From NCBI RefSeq assembly GCF_019200975.1, contig NZ_JAHTMR010000001.1:761400-825399 (forward strand): a stretch of 64,000 nt of DNA, given 5' to 3'. The notes under the pieces are model-generated. The model was not told where the DNA came from and did not search any database. It saw nothing but the letters and a program-made list of their open reading frames with translations. This DNA comes from Pseudomonas sp. PD9R. Lineage in GTDB: Bacteria > Pseudomonadota > Gammaproteobacteria > Pseudomonadales > Pseudomonadaceae. The position numbers were made by a program, and so were the translations under genes. Below are positions 1-8,268 of this stretch, piece by piece; within the stretch, counting starts at the first letter, position 1, and each line of letters opens with the position of its first letter.

Positions 1-40
1 GGCCGGCGAGTGTCAGGGCTGCAATTTTGTTGTTCTTCAT
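1..40 (-). CDS. 5' end of an exported protein gene (cut by left edge)
   Basis: A minus-strand ATG at 38-40 opens a reading frame that stays open to the window edge and gives MKNNKIAALTLAG. A basic start followed by a hydrophobic stretch is how a signal peptide begins. An AAGGAAG ribosome-binding stretch lies upstream (about 47-53). Only 13 codons are visible, so the product cannot be named. It is divergent from the operon that starts at 279; the 238 bases between hold both promoters, but I recognise no clear boxes there. Confidence 0.5.
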   Translation of the reverse strand, partial: MKNNKIAALTLAG

Positions 41-278
41 TTCCGTCTTCCTTGCGAGTGGGGATGTACCGCATTGGAAGAACCGGCCAAAAGGAAAGTG
101 CAGCGCAACGGACGAGCGGTCGCAAGCAATACAGACTCGCACCACCGGTCTATGGCTTTTGCAAGCGGATTGAATTTTCTGTGTCCGTTCAAATCTCCTG
201 TTCAACGAGCGAGCGTTTCTTTTTTGCGCTACCTGACTTCAGCGGCAGTCGAAATGCACAGCCCAGGAGAAACACCCG

Positions 279-1658
279 ATGACCGTTTTCAAACCTTTGT
301 CCGGCGATCCTTCACCCCTTGTGGATTCATCCTGTGATCAGTACCGCGAGCTTTATGGCTTGTTGTACAGCGACGCTTGCGATGCCGGGCCTCGGGCCGA
401 AACCTTCCTGCGCGAACAACTCAATCGTGCTGCACGGCTCGCCTGCGACCTGCCCGAAGAGCCGGCGCAATTGTCGTCGTGGGCGCAACAGCATTGCGCC
501 GACGTGGCCCACGACTATGCCGATTACATAGAGCAGCGACGGCAGGGAGCAGGGCGTCGATATTTTCAGAACAAGGCCCATGCGTTGTATTTCCTGCAAC
601 GTGTCGCACCGACCAAAGAGGTCGACGGCGCCTGGCTGGAGGGCGTTGTGGAGCACTGGCAGGACTATCGTTTCGATGGCCTGCTGACCACCTATCTTGA
701 AGAACTCGGCAAGGGCGATCCACGGCAGAACCACGTGGTGATCTACCGTCAATTGTTGGCCGAACATGACGCTGACGATCAGCAGGCACTGGATGACCAG
801 CACTTTGTGCAAGGTGCGATTCAACTTGCACTGGGACGCTGCAGCACCCACTTCATGCCGGAGGTGATCGGCTACAACCTGGGTTACGAACAACTGCCGC
901 TGCATTTATTGATCACAGCCTATGAACTGCGTGAGCTGGGCATCGACCCTTACTATTTCACCCTGCACGTAACCATCGACAACGTCAGCAGCGGCCATGG
1001 GCGCAAGGCGGTTCAAGCGCTACTCGACTTGCTGCCGGTGGAAGAAGGCGCGGAGGAATTCTATCGTCGCGTCGCCCAGGGCTATCGCCTGAATGATTTG
1101 GGCATTGGCTCGACGGCGGTGATCGAGGGCTTCGATTTGCAGCGCGAAGTGATCGCCATGCTGGAGCGCAAGCGCAGTTTTGGTCAGCACATGCATTCCG
1201 ATTACTGCCGGCTTGAGGGGCAAACCGTCAACGAGTGGCTGTCGACTCCAGGGAAGATTGAAGACTTTCTTCAAGCCATGCAGCACAAGGGCTGGATCAA
1301 GCGTCATCGCCCGCCGCAGGAAAGCCGCTTCTGGCAATTGATCGAGGGCAGCACGGCGGCGATGTTTGGCGTGTTCAGCGGGTACGAGAAACAGCTGGTG
1401 CACGACTGGATCGCCGGTGAATGGCAAGACCCGAAAAAGCCACCCTCACCACGTCGCCATCACGACAGCAGCGAATACGCCGATGACAGCTGGGCCAACG
1501 ACCCGGAAGTCATGGCGTTGCAGAACACCCTGCGCAACCAATCGCCGCGCCAACAACTTGAGTCGTTGATCCCTTGGCTCTCGGCACAACGGCACTGTCG
1601 CCCGGCCGGGCTCTACGCCACTCGGCGATTTATCGAATTGCGGGCCGCTTTGCGCTGA
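279..1658 (+). CDS. iron-containing redox enzyme, haem-oxygenase-like diiron oxidase (HDO) family
   Basis: 459 residues. The central part (about 95-260) has the look of the haem-oxygenase-like diiron oxidase/oxygenase superfamily: glutamates at 141-142 and a histidine at 152 on one helix, a glutamate at 195 (PEVIGYNLGYE), then an Asp-x5-His pair at 234-240 (IDNVSSGHGRK). These are the kinds of residues that hold the two irons. Known members (UndA, BesC, SznF, CADD types) cleave C-C bonds or oxidise nitrogen of amino- or fatty acids; the substrate here is unknown. No signal peptide, so cytoplasmic. The gene is followed after 15 bases by a methyltransferase and then a carboxylate-amine ligase, which suggests one small biosynthetic pathway. 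The start has an AGGAG site (265-269). Confidence 0.75.
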   Translation: MTVFKPLSGDPSPLVDSSCDQYRELYGLLYSDACDAGPRAETFLREQLNRAARLACDLPEEPAQLSSWAQQHCADVAHDYADYIEQRRQGAGRRYFQNKAHALYFLQRVAPTKEVDGAWLEGVVEHWQDYRFDGLLTTYLEELGKGDPRQNHVVIYRQLLAEHDADDQQALDDQHFVQGAIQLALGRCSTHFMPEVIGYNLGYEQLPLHLLITAYELRELGIDPYYFTLHVTIDNVSSGHGRKAVQALLDLLPVEEGAEEFYRRVAQGYRLNDLGIGSTAVIEGFDLQREVIAMLERKRSFGQHMHSDYCRLEGQTVNEWLSTPGKIEDFLQAMQHKGWIKRHRPPQESRFWQLIEGSTAAMFGVFSGYEKQLVHDWIAGEWQDPKKPPSPRRHHDSSEYADDSWANDPEVMALQNTLRNQSPRQQLESLIPWLSAQRHCRPAGLYATRRFIELRAALR

Positions 1659-1673
1659 TTCAAGGAGTGATCT

Positions 1674-2618
1674 ATGTCCGTTCAACAAATTGCCGATCAG
1701 ACGTTGCTAGCGTTGGGCAGACGTTTGCTCGCCGAGGATTACCGGTTTGTCACGCCGACCCCTCTGACCCACGAACGCGTTCTTCAGCGTTTTGCGACGC
1801 CGTTGGCCAAGGACAGGCGCGATGCATTCGGTTGGTCGATGCCGTTCGATCACACGCTTTTTCCCACCGAGGAACTTGCGCGCCTGGAGCAGGCGGGTGT
1901 CGTCGAGCGAGACGGCTCGGCTTGGCGCAGTGCGGTGCGCTGGTCAAGCCTTGAAGGATTGCTGTTCGCCCATTCGGCATACCCGACCACCCAGGCTGAC
2001 GCGGTATTTTTCGGCCCCGACAGCTACCGCTTTGCCCAGTTGATCGAAGCGCATTTGCGCCAGTGTTTCGAACCGGTGCGACGTGCGGTAGATATCGGCT
2101 GCGGTGCCGGCGTCGGGGCGCTCTTGGTCGCCAGGGCGCGACATGACGCCGAAGTGCTGGCGGTGGACATCAATCCGCGGGCGTTGCGACTGTCAGCCGT
2201 GAATGCTGAACTGGCCGGCGTCAACAACGTCACGGTTTACCACAGCGATGTCCTCAACAGCGTTGAAGGTCAGTTCGATCTGATCATCGCCAATCCGCCC
2301 TATATGAATGACAGCCAGCACCGCGCCTATCGTGATGGCGGCGGCGCGTTGGGCGAAGCGCTGTCAGTGCGGATCGTTCGCGAATCATTGCCACGCCTGC
2401 ACAAGGCCGGCAGCCTGGTGCTGTACACCGGGGTGGCGATGGTGGCCGGACAAGATCCGTTTCTCGAATCCGTCCTGCCCATGCTGACCGGTGACACCTT
2501 CGGCTGGACCTATCGTGAGTTGGACCCCGATGTGTTCGGCGAGGAATTGCTCAAGCCGGGTTACGAGCGCGCGGAACGGATTGCGGTTGTGGCGCTGACC
2601 GTAACCCGCCGGCGCTGA
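1674..2618 (+). CDS. class I SAM-dependent methyltransferase with NPPY motif
   Basis: 314 residues. SAM-binding motif I is VDIGCGAGVG (139-148), an acidic ribose-binding residue follows in AVDINP (D165), and the catalytic NPPY is at 207-210 in IIANPPY. NPPY is typical of enzymes that methylate planar nitrogen such as glutamine side chains, adenine or RNA bases (HemK/PrmC, RlmG-like). The first 110 residues are a separate domain that I do not recognise, so the target is open. It sits between the diiron oxidase gene and the carboxylate-amine ligase gene with gaps of 15 and 13 bases, so co-transcription is nearly certain, and a small-molecule target is possible. Start ATG 1674 has AAGGAG 6 bases upstream. 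Confidence 0.8.
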   Translation: MSVQQIADQTLLALGRRLLAEDYRFVTPTPLTHERVLQRFATPLAKDRRDAFGWSMPFDHTLFPTEELARLEQAGVVERDGSAWRSAVRWSSLEGLLFAHSAYPTTQADAVFFGPDSYRFAQLIEAHLRQCFEPVRRAVDIGCGAGVGALLVARARHDAEVLAVDINPRALRLSAVNAELAGVNNVTVYHSDVLNSVEGQFDLIIANPPYMNDSQHRAYRDGGGALGEALSVRIVRESLPRLHKAGSLVLYTGVAMVAGQDPFLESVLPMLTGDTFGWTYRELDPDVFGEELLKPGYERAERIAVVALTVTRRR

Positions 2619-2631
2619 AAGGTTGGTCACC

Positions 2632-3753
2632 ATGAGCCCGGCACCGCGATTTGGCATCGAGGAAGAATATTTCCTTACGGACCTGAGCACACGACAGATG
2701 CTCGCTGAACCCAGCGCCGACCTGCTGCGCGAATGCCGCGAGGCCATGGAGCAGGGCTTTGCCTACGAGATGTTCCAGGGGCAAATCGAGGTCGCCTCAC
2801 CGGTGTTTTCGACGGCAGAGCAGGCCGCAGAATTTCTCGGCGGCGTACGTTCACGTTTGAACCGCATGCTGGCCAAACATGGCCTGGGGCTGCTCTGCGC
2901 CGGCAGCCACCCGCTGGCGCGCTGGCGGGATCAGCGCGCTACGGTGCTGCCGCACTTTGATCAGCTGTTTTTTGAATATCAATCGGTGGCGCAACGCAGT
3001 GTTCTGTGCGGCCTGCACGTACACGTCGAAATTCCTCAAGGGATCGACCGGATTGCCGTCATGAACGAGGTTGCCCCGTGGCTGCCGCTGTTGCTGATGC
3101 TCAGTTGCTCGTCGCCATTTTGGGAAGGCGCCGACTCAGGTTTCATGAGCTATCGCCAGGTCGTTTGTGATGGCTGGCCAAGGATGGGCATTCCCGAATT
3201 TTTCGGCGACGAAAGCGAATATCAGCGTTACCTGAAAACGCTGCAGCAAATCGGCACGATTGAAAAAGAGGGAAATGGCTGGTGGGGGTTACGGCCTGCC
3301 AGTCGTTATCCAACCCTTGAGCTACGCATGACAGATGCCTGCCCTCGCTTGAGTGACGCGCTGCTGTTGGCAAGCTTGTTTCGGGTGATGGTGGCCTTCG
3401 CGATTTCGCGACCCGACCCCGGCGCGCGTTATGAGGCGACAACACGCTGGCTGCTGGCGGAAAACCGTTGGCAGGCCAAGCGACACGGCGTGCAGGGGCG
3501 TTATGTGACCGACGCTCAAAGCGGCTTGATCAGCGCCGGTCAATGGCTTGAGCAGGCGCGATCGCTGTTGGCGCCTACCGCAAAGTGCATCGGCGAACCG
3601 CAGGTTTTTGATCAAGCCGAGGCACTGTTGGACTTCGGCAACAGTGCCTCCCGCCAGTTGGCATGTTATGCGCGGGCGCTCGCCCAAGGTTCAGACGCGC
3701 AAGGGTGCATGCATCAAGTGGTTGATCAGTTGCTTCAAGAGAGCCGCAATTGA
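2632..3753 (+). CDS. carboxylate-amine ligase, YbdK/GCS2 family
   Basis: 373 residues from the ATG at 2632; the frame is open to a TTG at 2623 but AAAGG (2618-2622) is correctly spaced only for the ATG. The family belongs to the glutamate-cysteine ligase/glutamine synthetase fold and joins a carboxylate to an amine with ATP; E. coli YbdK has weak gamma-glutamyl-cysteine ligase activity. Family signatures seen: FGIEEEYFL at 7-15 (metal/ATP site), CGLHVHVEIP in the middle and LELRMTDACP. True substrates are not known. Third gene of the operon with the diiron oxidase and methyltransferase, giving an oxidise-methylate-ligate set. Confidence 0.85.
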   Translation: MSPAPRFGIEEEYFLTDLSTRQMLAEPSADLLRECREAMEQGFAYEMFQGQIEVASPVFSTAEQAAEFLGGVRSRLNRMLAKHGLGLLCAGSHPLARWRDQRATVLPHFDQLFFEYQSVAQRSVLCGLHVHVEIPQGIDRIAVMNEVAPWLPLLLMLSCSSPFWEGADSGFMSYRQVVCDGWPRMGIPEFFGDESEYQRYLKTLQQIGTIEKEGNGWWGLRPASRYPTLELRMTDACPRLSDALLLASLFRVMVAFAISRPDPGARYEATTRWLLAENRWQAKRHGVQGRYVTDAQSGLISAGQWLEQARSLLAPTAKCIGEPQVFDQAEALLDFGNSASRQLACYARALAQGSDAQGCMHQVVDQLLQESRN

Positions 3754-3765
3754 AGTTCGTAGTAC

Positions 3766-3933
3766 TCAATTGCCATCCGCGACTTTGCGCTCTATCTCGG
3801 CGATCTTGCGCCGAAGCGCCTCGGCCTCTTGCTCAAGGGTTTGTGGTGAAGTCGGGGTAATGACTTCATCCACGCCTTTGGTCTCACCGTCGTTATCTGC
3901 TTCGACAGGATTTGTACGGTCTTCGTTGTTCAT
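3766..3933 (-). CDS. small charged cytoplasmic protein, 55 residues
   Basis: ATG at 3933, TGA at 3766-3768; it starts MNNEDRTNPVEADND and ends EIERKVADGN. The second half (about residues 32-52, QTLEQEAEALRRKIAEIERK) should form an amphipathic, coiled-coil-like helix; the first half is acidic and probably disordered. It starts 18 bases after the stop of the YjdF-type membrane protein gene, with GGAGGAAAG just upstream of the ATG, so the two form an operon. I do not recognise a family. A good ribosome-binding site, operon position and clean composition argue that it is real. Confidence 0.7.
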   Translation of the reverse strand: MNNEDRTNPVEADNDGETKGVDEVITPTSPQTLEQEAEALRRKIAEIERKVADGN

Positions 3934-3951
3934 GGCGCTTTCCTCCCGTGT

Positions 3952-4632
3952 CTATGCATTGGAGGAGGTTGCATGGCGCGAGTTCGAGATTTTTGCGGAT
4001 GTCATAACGGCGTGCAACGTCAGGCTGATGAGCGAACCGAGAAACGCCAGGGCTACATCTTTCTGCGAGTCCCATGGGTCCTGTTGGGTCGCCAGAAAGG
4101 CTTTGGCCTGGTCGTCGCCCAGATATTCCCCTCCGATCCATTCAATCAGTTCGTATATCGACGAGGTGGCGAGCACCAGGCTCGCCGCCAACACCGCTAG
4201 CCACACGCCGCGTAACGACGCTTTGCGCCAGAGCATTTCCCGCAGCGGGAACAGGATCAGCAGGCCGTAGCTGAAATGCACCAGGCGATCGTACTGGTTG
4301 CGTTTGAAGCCCAGCGCCGCGTTTAGCGAATGGCCTGTGAGGTGTCGCGACCATTCGTCGTAGGGCACTTTGGCGTAGGTGAAATGCGCGCCCAGTCCGT
4401 GGATGCCGATCAGCACCAGAATTGCAAAATAAGCCGGCCAGGACAGGCGCAAGTGCCGCCAGGCTGCGGTCAATGTGAGCAGGAAGGTGACGGGAACCGC
4501 GTTCTCAAGTAGCCAATCCACGCGATCAACGGGTGCGATGCCGGAGGCGATCGTTATAACCAGCGCCATTGCCAACAGAGTCGCCGCCTGAGCGGGGGTG
4601 GCCGTCGCAGAAGTCCATTGATTAATTTGCAT
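3952..4632 (-). CDS. DUF2238/YjdF family inner-membrane protein
   Basis: 226 residues with about six hydrophobic segments: near 17-35, 45-60, 66-85, 118-135, 142-160 and 193-212. Features of DUF2238 (E. coli YjdF) seen here are the GIHGLGAHFTYAKVPYDEW stretch, the YDRLVHFSYGLL loop and SSIYELIEWIGGEYLGDDQ. The conserved His, Asp and Glu residues in membrane loops could bind a metal or catalyse a reaction, but no function is established. Convergent with the carboxylate-amine ligase operon and co-transcribed with the 55-residue gene downstream. Confidence 0.85.
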   Translation of the reverse strand: MQINQWTSATATPAQAATLLAMALVITIASGIAPVDRVDWLLENAVPVTFLLTLTAAWRHLRLSWPAYFAILVLIGIHGLGAHFTYAKVPYDEWSRHLTGHSLNAALGFKRNQYDRLVHFSYGLLILFPLREMLWRKASLRGVWLAVLAASLVLATSSIYELIEWIGGEYLGDDQAKAFLATQQDPWDSQKDVALAFLGSLISLTLHAVMTSAKISNSRHATSSNA

Positions 4633-4839
4633 AAGGGCGGTTCAGAACACGGTCGAAGTGTTCTCGCTCCGGTGACCAGGTCTTCTTGTTGAGAGCCTGG
4701 GAAGGGACGCATCGTTCAGCGTTGCCGGGCGGTTTTTCTCTCTCATAGGGCGCGACCGTCAGTCGTGCAGTCCGGAACATTGCATCGGCGGCTTGATCTA
4801 CTAACCTCACTGTCCGGCGCAAAGAGGTCGACAGACATC

Positions 4840-5250
4840 ATGAACAAGCAAAAGACCGGCTCGCAGAAAATCGAGCAAGAAGGCTCTGTGACGGAGCTGA
4901 TAGACGCGAAAATCAATGAGCTGAGTGACTGGCGTGGCGAAACCCTCGCGCGGGTGCGGGCGCTCGTCAGGCAGGCTGACCCCGAGGCAGTCGAGGAGCT
5001 GAAGTGGCGAGGTGTGCCTGTGTGGTCCCACGCCGGCATCATCTGCACCGGTGAAACCTATAAGGCGGCGGTGAAGATGACCTTTGCCAAGGGCGCGTCG
5101 CTGGATGATCCCAAAGGCTTGTTCAATGCCAGCCTCGACGGCAACACCCGCCGCGCAATTGATATTCGCGAGGGTGACGAGATTGATGAAACGGCGCTGA
5201 AGGCGTTGATTCGGGCGGCCGTGGCGCTTAATACGTCAAAGCTCAAGTAA
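4840..5250 (+). CDS. DUF1801 domain protein (YdhG-like)
   Basis: 136 residues from the ATG at 4840 (MNKQKTGSQK). The frame extends upstream but that part is low quality and lacks a ribosome site; an AAGAGG stretch at 4821-4826 precedes this ATG somewhat far away. The pattern ALVRQADPEAVEELKWRGVPVW followed by VKMTFAKGASLDDPKGLFNA is that of DUF1801, a small cytoplasmic alpha/beta domain related to YdhG/YjbR. Its function is not known. It is monocistronic, with a palindromic REP pair directly after the stop. Confidence 0.75.
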   Translation: MNKQKTGSQKIEQEGSVTELIDAKINELSDWRGETLARVRALVRQADPEAVEELKWRGVPVWSHAGIICTGETYKAAVKMTFAKGASLDDPKGLFNASLDGNTRRAIDIREGDEIDETALKALIRAAVALNTSKLK

Positions 5251-5269
5251 GATTTGTGACCGACACCGC

Positions 5270-5362
5270 CCCCTGTAGGAGCTGCCGCAGGCTGCGATCT
5301 TTTGATCTTGTTTTTTTCGATCAAGATCAAAAGATCGCAGCCTGCGGCAGCTCCTACAGGGG
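5270..5362. repeat. REP pair (BIME), type 1
   Basis: Inverted pair with core GTAGGAGCTGCCGCAGGCTG in plus orientation, a short T-rich loop, then the reverse complement. It separates the DUF1801 gene from the convergent msrA and could act as a bidirectional terminator. Confidence 0.9.
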
Positions 5363-5367
5363 CATTG

Positions 5368-5877
5368 TTATAGTCCGCGTTTCGGTAGCGTCCAGTTGGG
5401 CCGGATGAAATGGCAGGTGTAGCCGTTGGGAATGCGTTCCAGGTAGTCCTGGTGCTCAGGCTCGGCTTCCCAGAACGGACCGGCGGGCTCTATTTCAGTC
5501 ACGACCTTGCCGGGCCAGATACCGGAAGCGTCAGCGTCGGCCACGGTGTCTGCGGCCACTCGTTTCTGCTCATCGCCGAGATAGTAGATCGCCGAGCGAT
5601 AGCTGGTCCCGAGGTCGTTGCCTTGACGGTTTTTGGTGGTCGGGTCGTGGATCTGGAAGAAGAATTCGAGAATCTGGCGATAGCTGATCTGCTCGGGGTC
5701 GAAGACGATTTCGATCGCTTCGGCGTGGGTGCCATGGTTGCGGTAAGTCGCATTGGGCACATCGCCGCCGGAATAGCCGACCCGCGTGGCCAGCACACCG
5801 GGATAGCGCCGTATCAGATCTTGCATGCCCCAGAAGCAGCCACCGGCGAGGATGGCGGTTTCGGTGTTGGTCGTCAT
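5368..5877 (-). CDS. msrA: peptide-methionine (S)-S-oxide reductase MsrA
   Basis: 169 residues. It reduces methionine-S-sulfoxide in proteins and free methionine. The catalytic motif GCFWG is at 13-17 (Cys14), followed by TRVGYSGG, and the family block [20 protein letters not shown], with a likely recycling Cys in NGYTCHF near the C terminus. The start is ATG 5877: the frame reaches a GTG at 5886 but GGAGGTGCG lies over that codon and is spaced correctly for the ATG. Upstream on the same strand are the copper-protein genes. Confidence 0.96.
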   Translation of the reverse strand: MTTNTETAILAGGCFWGMQDLIRRYPGVLATRVGYSGGDVPNATYRNHGTHAEAIEIVFDPEQISYRQILEFFFQIHDPTTKNRQGNDLGTSYRSAIYYLGDEQKRVAADTVADADASGIWPGKVVTEIEPAGPFWEAEPEHQDYLERIPNGYTCHFIRPNWTLPKRGL

Positions 5878-5928
5878 GTTTCGCACCTCCCATCAGTGAA
5901 CGGCCTCTGGATCGAGGCCGTCAGACCC

Positions 5929-6432
5929 TCAATTCATCTTGCTGTGATCCATTTTGCTGTGGTCCATGCTGCTGTGATCCATAGCATCCAGCGCCCGGGC
6001 TTCGGCTTCGACCTTGATGGTTTCTTTCTCGCCCTTGGCATTTTCTACGACCAGAATCAGGGGCACTTTGCTGCCTTCCTTAATTTGGCCGCTCAAGTCC
6101 ATCAGCATGATGTGATAACCGTTTGGATCGAAGCTCACCGGTTTACCGGCCGGCAGCGGCACGGACTCGACCTCACCCATGCGCATCACATCATCTTTCA
6201 TCGTCATTTGGTGAATTTGCACCGTCTTTGCGACGGGCGACTGTACGCTGAGCAGTTTGCTGTCGGTGTCGGCTTGCAAGGTCATGAAGGCGCCGGACGA
6301 AGGCTGGCCGGCCACTGTCGCACGGACCCAGGCGTCGTTCACCTGAGTTTGCGCGGACACCTGCCAAGCCATGCCGATCAGGGAAAGGCCCAAGGCTAGC
6401 TGTTTAATACGCTTTGTGCAGAACGAAGTCAT
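5929..6432 (-). CDS. periplasmic copper chaperone PCu(A)C
   Basis: 167 residues with a signal peptide ending near VSAQ (about residue 27). The PCuAC domain carries its Cu(I) motif: VQIHQMTMKDDVMRM and GYHIMLMDL supply the His and Met ligands. These proteins pass copper to cytochrome oxidase CuA/CuB centres together with SCO. The C terminus adds a tail of MDHS repeats (MDHSSMDHSKMDHSKMN), a second copper-binding, CopC/CueO-like stretch. Start ATG 6432 overlaps the SCO stop as TGATG, so translation is coupled. The frame runs open upstream into the SCO gene, but that part is not coding. Confidence 0.9.
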   Translation of the reverse strand: MTSFCTKRIKQLALGLSLIGMAWQVSAQTQVNDAWVRATVAGQPSSGAFMTLQADTDSKLLSVQSPVAKTVQIHQMTMKDDVMRMGEVESVPLPAGKPVSFDPNGYHIMLMDLSGQIKEGSKVPLILVVENAKGEKETIKVEAEARALDAMDHSSMDHSKMDHSKMN

Positions 6433-7037
6433 CAGCAGACCTCCATGACGGTGAGCAGGTCTTCTGCGCACTCTTTTGCAGTAAGGGACGCGGACAGGCC
6501 CAGGCGCAAATTGCCTCGGGAGTCGAACACGTAGCTGGTGGCGGTATGGGAGAGGGTGTAGGTCGAACCGCTCGGGACTTTTTCATAGAACACGCCGAAT
6601 TCCTTGGCGGTGGCAGCGGTTTCTTCCAGCGTGCCGTACAGCGCTTCGAAGCTCGGATCGAACGCTTTGACGTATTTGTCGAGCATTTCTGGCGTGTCGC
6701 GCTCGGGGTCCAGGGTGATGAAGATCACTTGCAGGCGATCGCCGTCGCGGCCCATCAGTTTCTTCGCCTGGGCGGCACGGGCCAGCGTTGTCGGGCAGAC
6801 CGCCGGGCATTGGGTGAAACCGAAGAAGATCATCGGCATCAGGCCACGGTAGCTGCCAAGCATCCGGGTTTCGCCCTGGGCATCTTTGAGCTTGAAGTTA
6901 CGCCCCATGATCTTGTCGCTCAGGTCCTTGCCGTACTTGAACGACAGCTTGCTGCTGCTGTCACAGCCGGCGAGCAAACCAAGGCTCAGCAGGCTCATGC
7001 CGCGCAGGACCGTGCGACGGGTATACAACGTACTCAT
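6432..7037 (-). CDS. SCO1/SenC family copper metallochaperone lipoprotein
   Basis: 201 residues. Lipoprotein signal peptide with lipobox LLAGC (Cys25) preceded by RR, so it should be anchored in the periplasm. The thioredoxin-like fold has the SCO copper motif: TQCPAVCP with Cys77 and Cys81, and His164 in TLSHTATSYVFD. It delivers copper to, or reduces thiols at, the CuA site of cytochrome c oxidase. Start is taken as ATG 7037; a TTG two codons upstream is also in frame. First gene of a two-gene operon with the PCuAC gene. Confidence 0.92.
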   Translation of the reverse strand: MSTLYTRRTVLRGMSLLSLGLLAGCDSSSKLSFKYGKDLSDKIMGRNFKLKDAQGETRMLGSYRGLMPMIFFGFTQCPAVCPTTLARAAQAKKLMGRDGDRLQVIFITLDPERDTPEMLDKYVKAFDPSFEALYGTLEETAATAKEFGVFYEKVPSGSTYTLSHTATSYVFDSRGNLRLGLSASLTAKECAEDLLTVMEVC

Positions 7038-7240
7038 GGGCAAAAAGCATCCTGTGTTGCGACTGGGGGTGCACAGTGGCAGATGGATCAGACGAAAAAA
7101 AGCGCAGGGATGTTAACAAACTGTTGCCCAATCGCGCTTAATCGATCGCCCGCCGGTCATGCGCCAAAACGTCGCGGGAGCCATTATCAAGTTCGCCACG
7201 AACCCCATGTAGATACCGTCTTGAACCTCATCGGGCAAGC

Positions 7241-7318
7241 AGATCAAAAGATCGCAGCCTTCGGCAGCTCCTACAGGTGTACACCTGTAGGAGCTGCCGA
7301 AGGCTGCGATCTTTTGAT
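7241..7318. repeat. REP pair, type 1
   Basis: Inverted pair in the opposite order to the copy at 5270: minus-oriented core first, a GTGTACAC centre, then GTAGGAGCTGCCGAAGGCTG. It lies between the DUF6124 gene stop and the SCO promoter region (7038-7240), where no other gene is seen. Confidence 0.9.
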
Positions 7319-7330
7319 TTTTTGTAACAC

Positions 7331-7690
7331 CTACTCAGGCGGATCAATCTGATCCAGCACCCGGTTGGCGGTGATTTCCGCCAGCATGATGCTGTTGGAA
7401 ATACCCAGCAGGGCGTTGCGGTCACCACCTTCCAGATGATCCACCAATTGATGGACCATCACATCGACCGAGGCCAGCGTCTCCACCAGATAAACCATCA
7501 GGGTTTCGCTCGTAACCTGCGGGTCTACGGTAAACAGCGTGCTGGGCGTGCGCGGCGTGGCTTTGATGTCGGCAGACGACGGGAAGTGGAAATCGAGGGC
7601 GCGTTCGGCGGCTTCGTTGAGTTTGTTTGAATCGGCTTCGTACGGGGATGCCGGATCGGGGACCGGCGGATTGGGCGTAACTTTGAACAT
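7331..7690 (-). CDS. DUF6124 family protein
   Basis: 119 residues from ATG 7690 (MFKVTPNPPVPDP). Pseudomonads carry many copies of this family, recognised by the start, the ALDFHFP and PSTLFTVDPQV blocks, an ASVDVMVHQLVDHLEG helix and a C-terminal NRVLDQIDP. The protein is small, soluble and helical; no function is known. The frame extends upstream to 7861 but that part is the structured leader described separately. Downstream lies a REP pair. Confidence 0.85.
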   Translation of the reverse strand: MFKVTPNPPVPDPASPYEADSNKLNEAAERALDFHFPSSADIKATPRTPSTLFTVDPQVTSETLMVYLVETLASVDVMVHQLVDHLEGGDRNALLGISNSIMLAEITANRVLDQIDPPE

Positions 7691-7724
7691 AGTTGCTTTA
7701 CTCACTAGGTAAGGCCGCAACCAT

Positions 7725-7892
7725 TTCGCTACTAAACGAAGGGTGGCAGCTGTGCGCAAGTTAGTAGACCGGGAAAGCAACAAACCGGCGCGCCCGAAGA
7801 CGCCATGCGCACAGCTACCATTAAGTGCAGGTGAACCCCTGACCAAAAGATGCTTGTGCAACCGATGTTACTTCTCCGGGCTACTAAACCCG
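7725..7892 (-). promoter_or_regulatory. structured leader upstream of DUF6124 gene, candidate RNA element
   Basis: Read on the minus strand, three pieces stand out. Two short hairpins, CGGGTTTAGTAGCCCG (7877-7892) and TTCGTTTAGTAGCGAA (7725-7740), share the loop TTTAGTAG. Between them a 15-base inverted repeat (arms 7742-7758 and 7806-7820, TGCGCACAGCT) encloses CTACTAA (7761-7767), which is exactly complementary to both loops and could form a kissing pair with either. The layout suggests a folded leader RNA or a protein-binding region just before the start codon. Confidence 0.5.
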
Positions 7893-8041
7893 ATCACTGG
7901 GAGTCAGTGACGCGAATCAAGTTACCGACGGGCCCCAAGGCGCACAAGCCGGCGGATTCTGGCTTACCCGTAGGCAACGGCGCAAGGTCGTGTGGCTTTC
8001 TGGAAGTAACCTACAAGCCTTTTAAACAAGCACCCCCAAAC

Positions 8042-8073
8042 CCTGTGGGAGCGAGCAAGCTCGCTCCCACAGG
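8042..8073. repeat. short palindrome, type 2 (GAGCAAGCTCGC)
   Basis: A nearly perfect palindrome, CCTGTGGGAGCGAGCAAGC and its complement, followed by TTTTTG. It sits in the 560-base gap between the DUF6124 leader and the nirB promoter, which otherwise holds no convincing gene. Confidence 0.85.
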
Positions 8074-8252
8074 TTTTTGCGCGCACTTTTAATGCGCGGT
8101 GCCCGCCACTGTGCACCAGTGCGAAGCGGTTTCCTGGTCCATTCCCACCTGCATCATCAACTGCTGACAAACCCACTGACTTCGCCAAAGGCTTTGCCGG
8201 CAAGGGCTCATCCCTCGAATTTCCAGTGCAGTGGAATGTTCCTGCGCTCGAC

Positions 8253-8268
8253 TGGCACAAACACTGCA
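8253..8268 (+). promoter_or_regulatory. sigma-54 promoter of nirBD
   Basis: TGGCACAAACACTGCA matches the sigma-54 consensus TGGCACR-N4-TTGCA with one mismatch and the required GG to GC spacing. This fits nitrogen control through NtrC, as expected for assimilatory nitrite reductase. Possible NtrC half-sites (GTGCACCAGTGC, near 8111-8122) lie about 130 bases upstream but are not clean. Confidence 0.75.

Noticed and set aside
7850..8092. 80-codon plus-strand frame before nirB
   Set aside because: It ends in the type 2 palindrome, covers the leader region of the divergent DUF6124 gene and has no coding features.
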